Source: Flavobacterium limicola (lineage in GTDB: Bacteria; Bacteroidota; Bacteroidia; Flavobacteriales; Flavobacteriaceae). Taken from it: 64,000 bases of DNA. A model generated the notes under the pieces. The model was not told where the DNA came from. It saw only the letters and a list, made by a program, of their open reading frames with translations, and did no database searches. Positions 37,878 to 46,923 of this stretch are shown here, piece by piece (position 1 is the stretch's first letter; every line of letters begins with the position of its first letter). Position numbers and translations under genes: made by a program. Where the stretch lies: contig NZ_RBXA01000003.1 of NCBI RefSeq assembly GCF_003634755.1, positions 1-64,000 of the forward strand, written 5' to 3'.

Positions 37878-38462
37878 TTATCGGTATTTATCATTTAAAC
37901 CAATGTTTTCTTTTATCATCGGTTTAATTTTTTCAATTCGAGAACGTTTAGTCTCTTTTCGTTTTGCAGTTTCAACATATTCTAAGAATTCATATTGTTT
38001 GTAAGGAGAGAATTTTAGAAAAGCATCTGCTAAATTGGCATCAGCATCTAATTCTTTTTGAAGAAGTTCAGAAACAATAGGTTCTTTTTTCTGAGGCTTA
38101 CTATTCTTTCCTTGTTTTTCATTGGCAATCGCTTCATGAATATACTCTAAAACTGCTGCTTCATCGACTTCTTCTTTTGATGAAAAACGCAATTGTCGCA
38201 ACGATTTAGTAACGCCTTCCTGTGCATTAACTAAGATCTTTTTTTTATCTTGCAATAAAACACCATTAAAAAACCAAATTGTAAAATAATTTTTGAATCC
38301 TCCAATTCCGAGTACGTTTTTACCATTCAAGACATAAACAATACCACCCCATTTCGTTGTTTCCACGAGTTCCGTTTTGATAATAATTGATTTTAGAAGT
38401 TCTAATTCTTCTGACCAACGGTTGTTTTTATCCCAAGAATGAGTCGTCTTTGAGGATTCCAA
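37878..38462 (-). CDS. DUF1801 / YdeI-OmdA family protein
   Basis: 194 residues. The N-terminal part has the DUF1801 iron-chaperone-like fold (ETTKWGGIVYVLNGKNVLGIGGFKNYFTIWFF), the C-terminal part the OmdA helix pair (ELLQKELDADANLADAFLKFSPYKQYEFLEYVETAKRKETKRSRIEKI). Some relatives are linked to antimicrobial-peptide resistance; the role here is unknown. It starts six bases after the pepT stop and is surely co-transcribed with it. Confidence 0.8.
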   Translation of the reverse strand: MESSKTTHSWDKNNRWSEELELLKSIIIKTELVETTKWGGIVYVLNGKNVLGIGGFKNYFTIWFFNGVLLQDKKKILVNAQEGVTKSLRQLRFSSKEEVDEAAVLEYIHEAIANEKQGKNSKPQKKEPIVSELLQKELDADANLADAFLKFSPYKQYEFLEYVETAKRKETKRSRIEKIKPMIKENIGLNDKYR

Positions 38463-38467
38463 ATAAC

Positions 38468-39721
38468 TTATTTTTTAGATGAATCTTCTGTAGCTGTCAA
38501 TTGCGCTATTTTTACAATTACTTCAACCGCTTTTTGCATACTTTCTACCGGAACATATTCATATTTTCCATGAAAATTGTGTCCGCCAGCAAAAATATTT
38601 GGGCAAGGTAATCCTTTATACGATAATTGAGAACCATCAGTTCCACCACGAATAGGTTTTATAAGCGGTTTTATCCCTATTTCTTTCATTGCTTTTTCAG
38701 CAATATCCACAATATGTTTCACAGGCAGAACCTTTTCTTTCATATTGTAATATTGATCTTTAATCTCTGTGATAACGATATCTTCACCAAATTGTTTTGC
38801 AAATTTCTTATTGATTTTTCTGGTGATTTTTTCGATTAGTTCTTTGCGTTTTTCGAACTTTTTCTTGTTATGATCGCGAATGATTAATTCCAAAACGGTT
38901 TCTTCAATACTTCCAGTCAAATGATGCACGTGAAAGAATCCTTCATATCCTTTAGTTTCTTCAGGAGTTTCTCCAGCGGGCAGTTCGTTTATAAAGGCAT
39001 TGGCAATCAACATAGAATTAATCATTTTTCCTTTGGCATAGCCAGGATGAACGCTTTTACCTTTGAAAGTGATTTTGGCGCCAGCCGCATTAAAATTTTC
39101 ATATTCTAATTCACCTATTTGGCTGCCATCCATTGTATACGCCCAATCCGCTCCAAATTTCTCTACATCAAAATGATGTGCACCACGACCAATTTCTTCG
39201 TCTGGTGTAAAACCAACTCTGATTTTTCCATGTTTGATTTCAGGATTGTTGATCAGGAATTCCATTGCAGTCACAATCTCAGTGATTCCGGCTTTATCAT
39301 CGGCACCTAGCAGTGTTGTTCCGTCAGTAGTGATCAAAGTTTGCCCTTTGTATAGCAATAAATCTTTGAAATAACTTGGTGATAACACAATATTTTTTTC
39401 TGCATTTAATACAATGTCTTTACCATCATAGTTCGATACAATTTGAGGTTTTACATTGGCTCCGGTAAAATCAGGAGAAGTGTCAAAGTGAGAAATAAAT
39501 CCAATTACAGGGACTTCTTGTGTTACATTACTTGGCAAAGTAGCCATGATGTATGATTTCTCGTCAATTGTCACGTCTTGCATTCCAATTGCTTTAAGTT
39601 CTTCAACCAGTTTATTGGCTAAATCCCATTGTTTTGCTGTACTTGGAGTACTTTCTGATTTGTGATCAGATTCAGTATCAATAGTTACGTAACTGATGAA
39701 ACGGTCAATTATATGTTGCAT
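38468..39721 (-). CDS. pepT: Peptidase T (tripeptide aminopeptidase)
   Basis: 417 residues from ATG 39721 ([18 protein letters not shown]); the open frame extends ten codons further but overlaps the -7 box at 39739. A dinuclear zinc M20 peptidase that removes N-terminal residues from tripeptides. The zinc ligands are in [36 protein letters not shown] (catalytic Glu pair), YTMDGSQ and the late [18 protein letters not shown] is also conserved. Cytoplasmic. Confidence 0.93.
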   Translation of the reverse strand: MQHIIDRFISYVTIDTESDHKSESTPSTAKQWDLANKLVEELKAIGMQDVTIDEKSYIMATLPSNVTQEVPVIGFISHFDTSPDFTGANVKPQIVSNYDGKDIVLNAEKNIVLSPSYFKDLLLYKGQTLITTDGTTLLGADDKAGITEIVTAMEFLINNPEIKHGKIRVGFTPDEEIGRGAHHFDVEKFGADWAYTMDGSQIGELEYENFNAAGAKITFKGKSVHPGYAKGKMINSMLIANAFINELPAGETPEETKGYEGFFHVHHLTGSIEETVLELIIRDHNKKKFEKRKELIEKITRKINKKFAKQFGEDIVITEIKDQYYNMKEKVLPVKHIVDIAEKAMKEIGIKPLIKPIRGGTDGSQLSYKGLPCPNIFAGGHNFHGKYEYVPVESMQKAVEVIVKIAQLTATEDSSKK

Positions 39722-39738
39722 TTTAATTTGTTTTGATG

Positions 39739-39746
39739 CAAATATA
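39739..39746 (-). promoter_or_regulatory. Putative pepT -7 element
   Basis: TATATTTG on the minus strand, 18 bases before ATG 39721. Confidence 0.45.
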
Positions 39747-39872
39747 AACATTTTTTTAGGAGCATATTGAAGTTAAACGGTAACTAAATTTTGCAAATTA
39801 AAAATAATAATTACATTGTTTGAACTGCAATAAACAATGCTGTTTTTGGAGTGAAACAAACCTTTTTATATG

Positions 39873-39894
39873 AAAAAACCACCCGAAGGTGGTT
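39873..39894 (-). terminator. Terminator of the coiled-coil protein gene
   Basis: On the minus strand AACCACC, TTCG tetraloop, GGTGGTT, then T run; five bases after the stop. Confidence 0.85.
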
Positions 39895-39898
39895 CCAT

Positions 39899-40456
39899 TT
39901 AATCTCTCATTTTATGCAGCTTTTCTTCTGCTTTATCTAGATCTCCTTCCAGCTTATTTATTTTTATTTGTCTCTTACTGATTTTGATATTTTCTTTTTC
40001 AATTTCAGTAGAACTAAGCTTTCCTTTTGATTTTCTTTGTTCAAATTTTTCTTTGAGTTTGATTAAATCTCTTTCCTCATCTGAGATTTTTGTTTTTATC
40101 TTACTAATTGATTTTTCACTTGAAAGAATTTTGTCTTGTCGTTTGTCAAAAGCTTTTTGTTTTTTTTCAAAAGCCTTTTTCTCTTTTTCAATTTTATTAG
40201 CTTCTCTTAGTGCTTTTTTCTCCTCTTTTATTTTGTCCTTAAGAACTGTAGCTTCTTTTTTCAATGCTTCTTTCTCTTCAGTTGTCGCTAATTTTGCAGC
40301 AACTACTGCAGCTACTTTTATGGTGTCTTTGATTGTAGTAACCGTAGTTATGGTAGTTTTTGAGGCTAACTTTATCGTGTCAGTTTTTGTTTCTTGAGCA
40401 AAGAAAAGTTGAAAACTAGAAAGCAATGCTACGGTGAAAAATAATTTTATATCCAT
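39899..40456 (-). CDS. Exported coiled-coil protein of unknown function
   Basis: 185 residues with a signal peptide (MDIKLFFTVALLSSFQLFFAQ). A Thr/Val-rich stretch (22-55) is followed by about 125 residues of strongly charged heptad helix, rich in Lys and Glu (EEKEALKKEATVLKDKIKEEK ... KLEGDLDKAEEKLHKMRD). It is predicted to form a long periplasmic coiled coil. No known domain is recognised. Monocistronic. Confidence 0.65.
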   Translation of the reverse strand: MDIKLFFTVALLSSFQLFFAQETKTDTIKLASKTTITTVTTIKDTIKVAAVVAAKLATTEEKEALKKEATVLKDKIKEEKKALREANKIEKEKKAFEKKQKAFDKRQDKILSSEKSISKIKTKISDEERDLIKLKEKFEQRKSKGKLSSTEIEKENIKISKRQIKINKLEGDLDKAEEKLHKMRD

Positions 40457-40768
40457 GATTATGTGTTTTAAGTTGGTGAAGATTAATGTCTAACACTAAT
40501 TTATTTATTACAAGATAAGAAAAATCATTTAAAAATCATTCCTTATTTTCTTTTGAGAAATTTAAAACGGTAAATTTTTGTTTTAAATAATTGGTAATTA
40601 AGGAATTAAATTTTATTGTTCAAGGGGTTTTGTGCTTTATTTAACTACTGTTTATTTCTGTTATTTCTTCTTTGGTTGAAGCCAAATCAAATGTGATGTA
40701 TAATTTTTTTTCAAAATATTTAATTATCGATTAGATAGTTCTATTTTTGCACTAACAACACTATAACC
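40457..40768. other. Divergent intergenic region before pyrD
   Basis: About 310 AT-rich bases. The only recognisable signal is the pyrD -7 box TATTTTTG at 40742-40749; nothing else stands out. Confidence 0.4.
40742..40749 (+). promoter_or_regulatory. Putative pyrD -7 element
   Basis: TATTTTTG, 19 bases before the ATG at 40769. Confidence 0.45.
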
Positions 40769-41791
40769 ATGTATAAAGTACTCATTCGTCCATTTCTATT
40801 TTTGTTTGATCCGGAAAAAGTTCATTATTTTACTTTTTCATTGATTCGATTTTTGTCTAAAATACCTGGTTTTACTAGCCTTTTTAGATTGCTTTACGAA
40901 GTAAATGATACACGATTAGAGACGGAAGTTTTTGGTTTGAAATTTAAAAATCCTGTGGGTTTGGCTGCCGGGTTTGATAAGGATGCCAAGTTGTATAAAG
41001 AACTGTCCAATTTTGGTTTTGGTTTTATCGAAATAGGAACGCTTACTCCAAAAGGTCAGGAAGGAAACCCTAAAAAAAGATTGTTTCGTCTCAAAGAAGA
41101 TAGCGCAATTATCAACAGAATGGGTTTTAATAATGGCGGAGTTCAGGAAGCGGTGGAGCGTTTGAAACAAAATAAAGGCGTTTTAATAGGTGGAAACATT
41201 GGTAAAAATAAGTTGACACCAAACGAAGAAGCCACTTCAGATTATGAAATTTGTTTTGATGCATTATATGATTATGTGGATTATTTTGTGGTGAATGTAA
41301 GTTCCCCAAACACGCCAAATCTTAGAGCATTACAAGACAAAGAACCGTTGACACAATTGTTGCAGACATTACAGAATAAGAATTTGGCAAAGCCAAAGCA
41401 AAAGCCAATTCTCTTAAAAATTGCTCCAGATTTGACAGATGAGCAATTACTTGATATTATTGATATTATTCAGGAAACTAAAATTGCAGGGGTTATTGCT
41501 ACTAATACCACGATTTCTCGAGAAGGATTGCAATCTAATAATAAAACAGAAATAGGTGGATTATCAGGGAAACCATTAACGCAACGTTCTACTGAGGTTA
41601 TCCGATTTCTATCTAAAAAAAGCAATAAAGCCTTCCCGATTATTGGAGTAGGAGGAATCCATTCTGCGGAAGATGCATTAGAGAAATTAGACGCAGGAGC
41701 TAGCTTGGTTCAGTTGTATACTGGTTTTATTTATGAAGGTCCGGCTTTGGTGAAAGCGATAAATAAAAAGATTTTAGAACGATTACGCTAA
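40769..41791 (+). CDS. pyrD: Dihydroorotate dehydrogenase (quinone), class 2
   Basis: Oxidises dihydroorotate to orotate and passes electrons to quinone; fourth step of pyrimidine synthesis. 340 residues with the class-2 N-terminal membrane-binding helices (about 1-45). Motifs: [14 protein letters not shown] and [14 protein letters not shown] (FMN), [18 protein letters not shown] with the catalytic Ser, LKIAPDLT and TNTT, IIGVGGI and [10 protein letters not shown]. All are intact. Confidence 0.95.
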   Translation: MYKVLIRPFLFLFDPEKVHYFTFSLIRFLSKIPGFTSLFRLLYEVNDTRLETEVFGLKFKNPVGLAAGFDKDAKLYKELSNFGFGFIEIGTLTPKGQEGNPKKRLFRLKEDSAIINRMGFNNGGVQEAVERLKQNKGVLIGGNIGKNKLTPNEEATSDYEICFDALYDYVDYFVVNVSSPNTPNLRALQDKEPLTQLLQTLQNKNLAKPKQKPILLKIAPDLTDEQLLDIIDIIQETKIAGVIATNTTISREGLQSNNKTEIGGLSGKPLTQRSTEVIRFLSKKSNKAFPIIGVGGIHSAEDALEKLDAGASLVQLYTGFIYEGPALVKAINKKILERLR

Positions 41792-41810
41792 TAGTGTATC
41801 AATTTTAAAT

Positions 41811-41855
41811 AAAAAGAGACTCTGTATTAATTTTGAATACAGAGTCTCTTTTTTT
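41811..41855. terminator. Bidirectional terminator, pyrD / sigma operon
   Basis: Arms AAAGAGACTCTGTATT / AATACAGAGTCTCTTT with a seven-base loop between convergent genes. Confidence 0.85.
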
Positions 41856-41876
41856 GAACTAATAAAATAAAAGATA

Positions 41877-42335
41877 TTATTTTTTTTGACCTTTGTTACG
41901 ATATTGTTGTAGCAATTTCCTATTGAAATCTTCTTCTGCTTTTCTAAGTTTTAAGATTTTAACGGCTGGAAAAATTACTTTCAAATTTTGCATGAATTTT
42001 TTTCGAAGTAGATATAACTCTTCTTCGGTATCTTCCATTTGAGCTAAAAAATTATTAGCTTCTTTTTCGGTTATTCGATCTAAAGAGCCATCACGCATTC
42101 TTTTCATAAAAGCTTTCATTTTTTGATGTCTTAATTCAAATTGTTTGTCATCAAAGGTATTGTAGAGAGGCCAGAATTTTTCTGCTTCATTGGTCGTTAA
42201 GTCTAACTCAGTAGTAAAAAAAGCTACTTTTAAAGATTTTATTTGCTCTTTTTTCTCTTTCATACTTTCGCTTTGAGCGTAAAAGTTAAAGAAAGAAAAT
42301 AGCAATAATATTGGCAATAATTTTCTAATGTTCAT
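41877..42335 (-). CDS. Spy/CpxP-like periplasmic protein of the ECF sigma operon
   Basis: 152 residues with a signal peptide (MNIRKLLPILLLFSFFNFYAQ). The mature part is helical and charged, with LTTNEAEKFWPLYNTFDDKQFELRHQ similar to the LTxxQ-type repeats of Spy and CpxP periplasmic chaperones. It is the third gene behind an ECF sigma factor and its anti-sigma factor. In flavobacteria this trio recurs; the third protein may sense or buffer misfolded protein, which is an inference. Confidence 0.7.
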   Translation of the reverse strand: MNIRKLLPILLLFSFFNFYAQSESMKEKKEQIKSLKVAFFTTELDLTTNEAEKFWPLYNTFDDKQFELRHQKMKAFMKRMRDGSLDRITEKEANNFLAQMEDTEEELYLLRKKFMQNLKVIFPAVKILKLRKAEEDFNRKLLQQYRNKGQKK

Positions 42336-42376
42336 TTTCGTTGTTTTTAATTATAGCTTAAAAGCATGTTTATTAT

Positions 42377-42790
42377 TTATTCTAAAATAAGATTTTCTAA
42401 ATTTGAATTTGTAGATAAAACTTCTTCGACTGCTTGATCTTCTAAAACAATACTGGTATTCATGTTTGTAATGTCTTCGGTTTCCAATACACTAATCAAA
42501 TCGTATTGATTTACATTAGATTGATATGTTATATAATTTTCTAAAGTTGTTGAATCCAGTTCTTTTTTGGTTGTGGATAAATTATTTAAAATTGGAATCA
42601 TCAATGCAAGAATCAAAATTGCGGCAGCCATCAAAATTAAACTTTTTCTTTTTTTGAAAATAGAAATTACTTTAGGTTCACTCGCAGGCAATTGTTCCAT
42701 TATTTTTATGGAAAGATCATCAAAATAATTCTCTGGAATTTTAAATCCAGTTTTAATTTTAGGCTCGTTTTCTAGTTTAAATGTTTTCAT
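42377..42790 (-). CDS. Putative anti-sigma factor, single membrane helix
   Basis: 137 residues: a cytoplasmic N-terminal part with PENYFDDLSIKIMEQL (about 19-34), one membrane helix (SLILMAAAILILALMIPIL, about 50-68), and an acidic periplasmic tail. It lies between the sigma gene and the Spy-like gene, as anti-sigma factors do. There is no zinc-binding HxxxCxxC motif, so it would be a non-ZAS type. The call rests mainly on position and topology. Confidence 0.65.
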   Translation of the reverse strand: MKTFKLENEPKIKTGFKIPENYFDDLSIKIMEQLPASEPKVISIFKKRKSLILMAAAILILALMIPILNNLSTTKKELDSTTLENYITYQSNVNQYDLISVLETEDITNMNTSIVLEDQAVEEVLSTNSNLENLILE

Positions 42791-42822
42791 ATTCTCTTTA
42801 GACGTTGTTCTTGCAAAAAGGT

Positions 42823-43365
42823 TTAATTAGTGGATACAAATGCTTCTATTTTTTTGACTGCAATGTGATAAGAGGCCTTTAATCCTCCAACGGAAGTTCC
42901 TAAAATTTCAGAAATAGTTTCGTATTTCAGTTCTTCAAAATATTTCATTTTAAAAACTAATTGTTGCTTTTCAGGTAGTAATGCGATTGCTTTTTGTAAT
43001 TTTAGTTGAATCTCTTTTCCATCAAAAAAGACATCGGCTTCCAGATTGTCAATAGTTTTGTTTTGTAAAGTTTCAGATGAAATACCACTTATTTTTGATT
43101 TTTGTTTCAAAAAAGTTAAGGCTTCATTGGTAGCAATGCGGTACATCCAGGAAAAGAGTTTACTGTCCCCTTTAAAATTCTTAAGATGCTGAAATATTTT
43201 AATAAAAGTATTTTGCAAAACATCATCTGTATCATCGTGATTCAAAACGATAGTACGGATGTGATTGTAAAGGGGTCTTTGATAATCCAATATCAACCTC
43301 TGAAACGCTTGGTTTTGCGTTTTAGGGTGTAATAATTGTTTTATAAATTCCTGTTCTTCTTGCAA
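42823..43365 (-). CDS. ECF RNA polymerase sigma factor (sigma-70 family)
   Basis: 180 residues. Region 2: LILDYQRPLYNHIRTIVLNHDDTDDVLQNTFIKIF and FSWMYRIATNEAL; region 4: IALLPEKQQLVFKMKYFEELKYETISEILGTSVGGLKASYHIAVKKI with a helix-turn-helix. It directs transcription of an envelope stress set, as inferred from the anti-sigma and Spy-like genes behind it (32 and 41 base gaps). First gene of this operon. Confidence 0.9.
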   Translation of the reverse strand: MQEEQEFIKQLLHPKTQNQAFQRLILDYQRPLYNHIRTIVLNHDDTDDVLQNTFIKIFQHLKNFKGDSKLFSWMYRIATNEALTFLKQKSKISGISSETLQNKTIDNLEADVFFDGKEIQLKLQKAIALLPEKQQLVFKMKYFEELKYETISEILGTSVGGLKASYHIAVKKIEAFVSTN

Positions 43366-43427
43366 AATTATTATTTATAAGTTAGAATGGAATTTATCAA
43401 AAAGGTTTAATTCGTTTGGGAATAATT

Positions 43428-44549
43428 TTAAAATTCAGATTCTTCTTCTGTATTATTTATAACAGGTTCAGGTGCTTTTACAGCTTCTGCTTTCTGGATA
43501 GCAGCTGGAATGTATTTATTAACAGGAATTACTTTTGGTTTTATTGGAAAGTAAATTTCAGTTATCCATTTTGAAGGGTTTTTAATTTCTGTCAAGCTGA
43601 TATTATAACTTTCCAGATGTGAAAATGTAGGATCGGTTATGATTTTATTAGCATTTATATATTCTTTTGTTTTATCTAATGCTTTTTTAGTATGCGAATA
43701 ATCTCCAGTCAAAGTTGTTTTAACAGCATCAAATGGTTCTAGTTTTCCTGCTAATATATCGCTCCCGGAACTTGTAAAAATTTCACTTTTTATTGGTACA
43801 CAAAAGGATAATTTTGTAAGTCCGTTTACTAAATCGTAGGTGTGGTATATTATAAATGGTTTTCCATTCAGTTCGATATTATTTTGTTTGCAAAAAGTAA
43901 TTATTTTAGGAAATACAATTCTTGAATTTTTTGTAACACTCGAAATTTTACTGGTAAAGCTTTGTTTCAAATAGAAGGTCCCAAGTTTTTTTGCCAATCC
44001 ATTTACTTTCACTGAATGAGTATTTATTTCAAAATCAAGTGTTTTATCAAGGTTTGTTAAACTTTTTTCATATATTTTTCCTATGATTCGGTCTATACCA
44101 CCATTGAAAGTAGTAAGTACTTTCATGGAAAAACTCATTTTTCCGATTGTTTTCCAAGTTACTTTTGTTCCACCTAATGTGTCTTTAAAACTCCAAAACA
44201 CAGAAGATTCTGTTCCATCATAATTCATTATTTGTGAAATGCTGTCATTTTCTTTTACAAAAAGAGTTTTTACCTCACCTATTCCTTCTTTTCCTTCCCA
44301 AGAGTAGGAAGCTCCGGGACCAATTGTTTTTTTAGGATAAGTTATTTTTATTTCTGGATCTTCTGTAATCCATGAACTAAAATCTTCCCAATTCCTGTAA
44401 TCATTGACGTAATTATATACAGTGGATTTTGGAGAATTTATTATTTTACTTCTTTCAACGGTAAAATCCCCTTTTTGGGTTGCTACAAAAATGGATAAAG
44501 CCACAAAACTTAGTAGCAGTAAAAGAAATAAATATTTTAAAATCCTCAT
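43428..44549 (-). CDS. SRPBCC - GyrI-like two-domain membrane-anchored protein
   Basis: 373 residues: an N-terminal membrane helix (YLFLLLLLSFVALSIFVAT), then a polyketide-cyclase/START-like SRPBCC domain (about 28-170; VERSKIINSPKSTVYNYVNDYRNWEDFSSW, and ASYSWEGKEGIGEV), then a GyrI-like effector-binding domain (about 200-345; PFIIYHTYD, LEPFDAVKTTLTGDYSHTKKAL). A proline-rich tail ends the protein. Such domain pairs bind small hydrophobic ligands; the ligand is unknown. It lies 62 bases upstream of the sigma gene on the same strand. Confidence 0.75.
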   Translation of the reverse strand: MRILKYLFLLLLLSFVALSIFVATQKGDFTVERSKIINSPKSTVYNYVNDYRNWEDFSSWITEDPEIKITYPKKTIGPGASYSWEGKEGIGEVKTLFVKENDSISQIMNYDGTESSVFWSFKDTLGGTKVTWKTIGKMSFSMKVLTTFNGGIDRIIGKIYEKSLTNLDKTLDFEINTHSVKVNGLAKKLGTFYLKQSFTSKISSVTKNSRIVFPKIITFCKQNNIELNGKPFIIYHTYDLVNGLTKLSFCVPIKSEIFTSSGSDILAGKLEPFDAVKTTLTGDYSHTKKALDKTKEYINANKIITDPTFSHLESYNISLTEIKNPSKWITEIYFPIKPKVIPVNKYIPAAIQKAEAVKAPEPVINNTEEESEF

Positions 44550-44745
44550 AATACACAGGTTTATTAATTTTTGTAAAGTTAAAGATTTAATTTACAAGTA
44601 GCGGAAAGTGTTAAATAAATATAATGGCAATTTTGTTTCAAAAACAGAAGTTTAATTATTTCAAGTTTTCAAAATTTTACTTTTCAAAGTCTTAAAATTC
44701 AAATTTTTATGCAGAAACAAGAATTTTGGTATAAAATCACGATAT

Positions 44746-44797
44746 CTAAATAAAAAAACCAATTCTACTGTAAAGTGGAATTGGTTTTTTTATTTAG
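44746..44797 (-). terminator. Terminator of the small membrane protein gene
   Basis: Perfect 20-base arms (44746-44765 and 44778-44797) with ACCAATTC / GAATTGGT at the tip and A/T runs at the base. Confidence 0.85.
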
Positions 44798-44803
44798 ATA
44801 AAA

Positions 44804-44992
44804 CTAACGTTTAAAAAATATTTTTATCAGGAATAAAATACCAATAAAAACTACAAATCCTATTACAATTTTGTAATTTCCCTTGTAAAACTCATTATGT
44901 ATTTTGATATCTTTTCGATAGGAATAAATTGCAGCAATAACAAATGCAACAAAAAATATGCCTGCAAACACTAATTGACCTTGACTAAACAT
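44804..44992 (-). CDS. Small two-helix membrane protein
   Basis: 62 residues with two membrane helices: LVFAGIFFVAFVIAAIYSY (about 7-25) and YKIVIGFVVFIGILFLIKIFF (about 40-60), joined by a short charged loop (RKDIKIHNEFYKGN). No known function. A tight 20-base-arm terminator 6 bases after the stop supports it as a real gene. Confidence 0.7.
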   Translation of the reverse strand: MFSQGQLVFAGIFFVAFVIAAIYSYRKDIKIHNEFYKGNYKIVIGFVVFIGILFLIKIFFKR

Positions 44993-45073
44993 AGATTAAA
45001 TTATTTCAGGCAAATTTAGGTAATAGTTTAGAAATAGTTGCTAATTTGCCTTTTCATTTAACAAAATAAAAAA

Positions 45074-45463
45074 ATGCAAAAACAAATAGACTCTGTTAAG
45101 GAATTTCATACTGCTTTCAAAATTGGACATAGTGAAACACCTAAAGCCTGTTTGGGCGAAAGTAAAAATACACTTCGTTATAATTTGATGAAAGAGGAGA
45201 ATGAAGAATACCTCGAAGCGGTACAAAATAATGACTTAATAGAAATTGCCGATGCATTGGGTGATATGATGTATATTCTTTGTGGAACCATTATAGAGCA
45301 CGGTTTACAACACAAAATTGAAGAAGTTTTCGACGAGATTCAACGCAGTAATATGAGTAAGCTTGGCGAAGACGGAAAACCAATTTATCGGGAAGATGGA
45401 AAAGTGATGAAAGGTCCTAATTATTTCAAACCAGATTTTTCAAAAATATTAGAGATTAAATAA
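45074..45463 (+). CDS. MazG-like nucleotide pyrophosphohydrolase
   Basis: 129 residues, all-alpha. The metal-binding motif of this superfamily is present: EEN-EEY (about 42-47) and, after a helix, IADALGDMMYI with E-x-x-D spacing. Related to PRA-PH and MazG; the substrate may be a noncanonical nucleoside triphosphate, but it is not known. The C-terminus KVMKGPNYFKPDF is typical of the group. Monocistronic, own terminator. Confidence 0.75.
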   Translation: MQKQIDSVKEFHTAFKIGHSETPKACLGESKNTLRYNLMKEENEEYLEAVQNNDLIEIADALGDMMYILCGTIIEHGLQHKIEEVFDEIQRSNMSKLGEDGKPIYREDGKVMKGPNYFKPDFSKILEIK

Positions 45464-45501
45464 TAGATCTCAAATAGCATAGTTGCAATAAATATAAAGG
45501 C

Positions 45502-45542
45502 AATAAAAAAGCGATTCTCAGAATGAGAATCGCTTTTTTATT
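45502..45542. terminator. Bidirectional terminator, MazG-like / ilvE
   Basis: Perfect 19-base arms (AATAAAAAAGCGATTCTCA and its complement) with loop GAA. Confidence 0.85.
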
Positions 45543-45555
45543 TAATACTTAAAAT

Positions 45556-46623
45556 CTATATTTTAACAGTCCATCCAAAAGTATCTTCTTCTAATTTGTT
45601 TTGGATATTTTCTAATTTAGTTTTTAGTTGCAAAGCCATTGAGTTCTCAATTTTTGGTAATTCATAAAAAACGTCTTGATAGGAAAATCCAGAAATTGGA
45701 CTTACTACAGCAGCTGTTCCTGCTCCAAAAATTTCTTTCAAGGTTTCGTTTTTAGCAGCCTCAACAAGTTCAGAGACTAAAACCGAACGAATTTCTACAT
45801 TTATACCTTCACTTTTTGCTAAATCAATCAGTGTTTTTCTAGTCACACCATCAAGAATTCTTTCGCTTGTAGGAGCCGTAAATAAAGTATCATTTATTCT
45901 AAAGAAGACATTCATAGTACCCGCTTCTTCTAATTTGGTATGCGTTGCATCATCAGTCCAAATTACTTGTTGAAAACCTTCTTTATTTGCTAAAGTAGTT
46001 GGGTAAAACTGCGCAGCATAATTTCCGGCAGCTTTTGCAGCTCCAATTCCTCCGTTTGCAGCTCTACTGAAATGTTCCGCAATAAGCACCCTGACATCAC
46101 CAGAATAGTAAGAGGTTACCGGAGATAAAATAATCATGAATTTGTAATCATTAGATGGATTAGCAATTACTCCAGTACCAGTAGCAATCATAAATGGTCT
46201 GATGTACATGGCATTTCCTTTTCCTTTTTTTATCCAAGTTTCATCTAATTTCAACAATTGGTTTAGGCCATTCATGAATATTTCTTCTGGAACTTCTGGC
46301 ATTGCCATTCTCACAGCAGATTTATTAAAACGTTTGTAATTTTCATCAGGTCTAAAAAGCCAAACGTCATCTTTATCATCTTTATATGCTTTCATTCCTT
46401 CAAAAATAGCTTGTCCATAATGAAAAACTCTTGTTGACGGATCTAATAGAAAGGGAGCATAAGGTTTAATGACCGGTTTTTGCCATTCCCCATTTTTAAA
46501 ATCGCATTCAAATAAATGATCCGTAAAAACGGAACCAAAGCTTAAGTTTTCAAAATCTACTTCATTTATTTTTGAAGTAGGAGCTTTTATAATTTCAATT
46601 TTGTTAGTTTGAGTTGCACTCAT
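45556..46623 (-). CDS. ilvE: Branched-chain amino acid aminotransferase
   Basis: 355-residue class-IV PLP aminotransferase for leucine, isoleucine and valine. Motifs: FHYGQAIFEGMKAY, MYIRPFMIATG, the PLP lysine in ANGGIGAAKAAGNYAA, QVIWTD and LEEAGTMNVFF (arm of the second group), and GAGTAAVVSPI. It belongs to the long bacterial/eukaryotic BCAT type rather than the E. coli type. The -7 box TAATTTTG is at 46709-46716. Confidence 0.93.
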   Translation of the reverse strand: MSATQTNKIEIIKAPTSKINEVDFENLSFGSVFTDHLFECDFKNGEWQKPVIKPYAPFLLDPSTRVFHYGQAIFEGMKAYKDDKDDVWLFRPDENYKRFNKSAVRMAMPEVPEEIFMNGLNQLLKLDETWIKKGKGNAMYIRPFMIATGTGVIANPSNDYKFMIILSPVTSYYSGDVRVLIAEHFSRAANGGIGAAKAAGNYAAQFYPTTLANKEGFQQVIWTDDATHTKLEEAGTMNVFFRINDTLFTAPTSERILDGVTRKTLIDLAKSEGINVEIRSVLVSELVEAAKNETLKEIFGAGTAAVVSPISGFSYQDVFYELPKIENSMALQLKTKLENIQNKLEEDTFGWTVKI

Positions 46624-46708
46624 AGTGAAGTATTGTTTTTAATTTTTTTAAATGGATAAGCTTGTGCTTAAAAGAATTTGATTTCCAAAAAATGACGTTT
46701 AATGTTTG

Positions 46709-46716
46709 CAAAATTA
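46709..46716 (-). promoter_or_regulatory. Putative ilvE -7 element
   Basis: TAATTTTG on the minus strand; a leader of about 80 bases separates it from the ATG at 46623. No leader peptide or attenuator was seen in it. Confidence 0.4.
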
Positions 46717-46923
46717 AATAAAAATCGGCAAATTACTTGTCAAAATAATATTAATTATAGTGTTTAATTAAGATTTGTTGATGATTTAGGAAATCAAAAA
46801 TAAATAAGCCCAATTATAGGATATCTATAATAAATATGTGTTTTAACAATCAAACGTATTAGTTTTGATTAAATTTGGCTTGGCTAGTAAATAGCGTAAG
46901 TAATACAACCTGAAAATATAATT

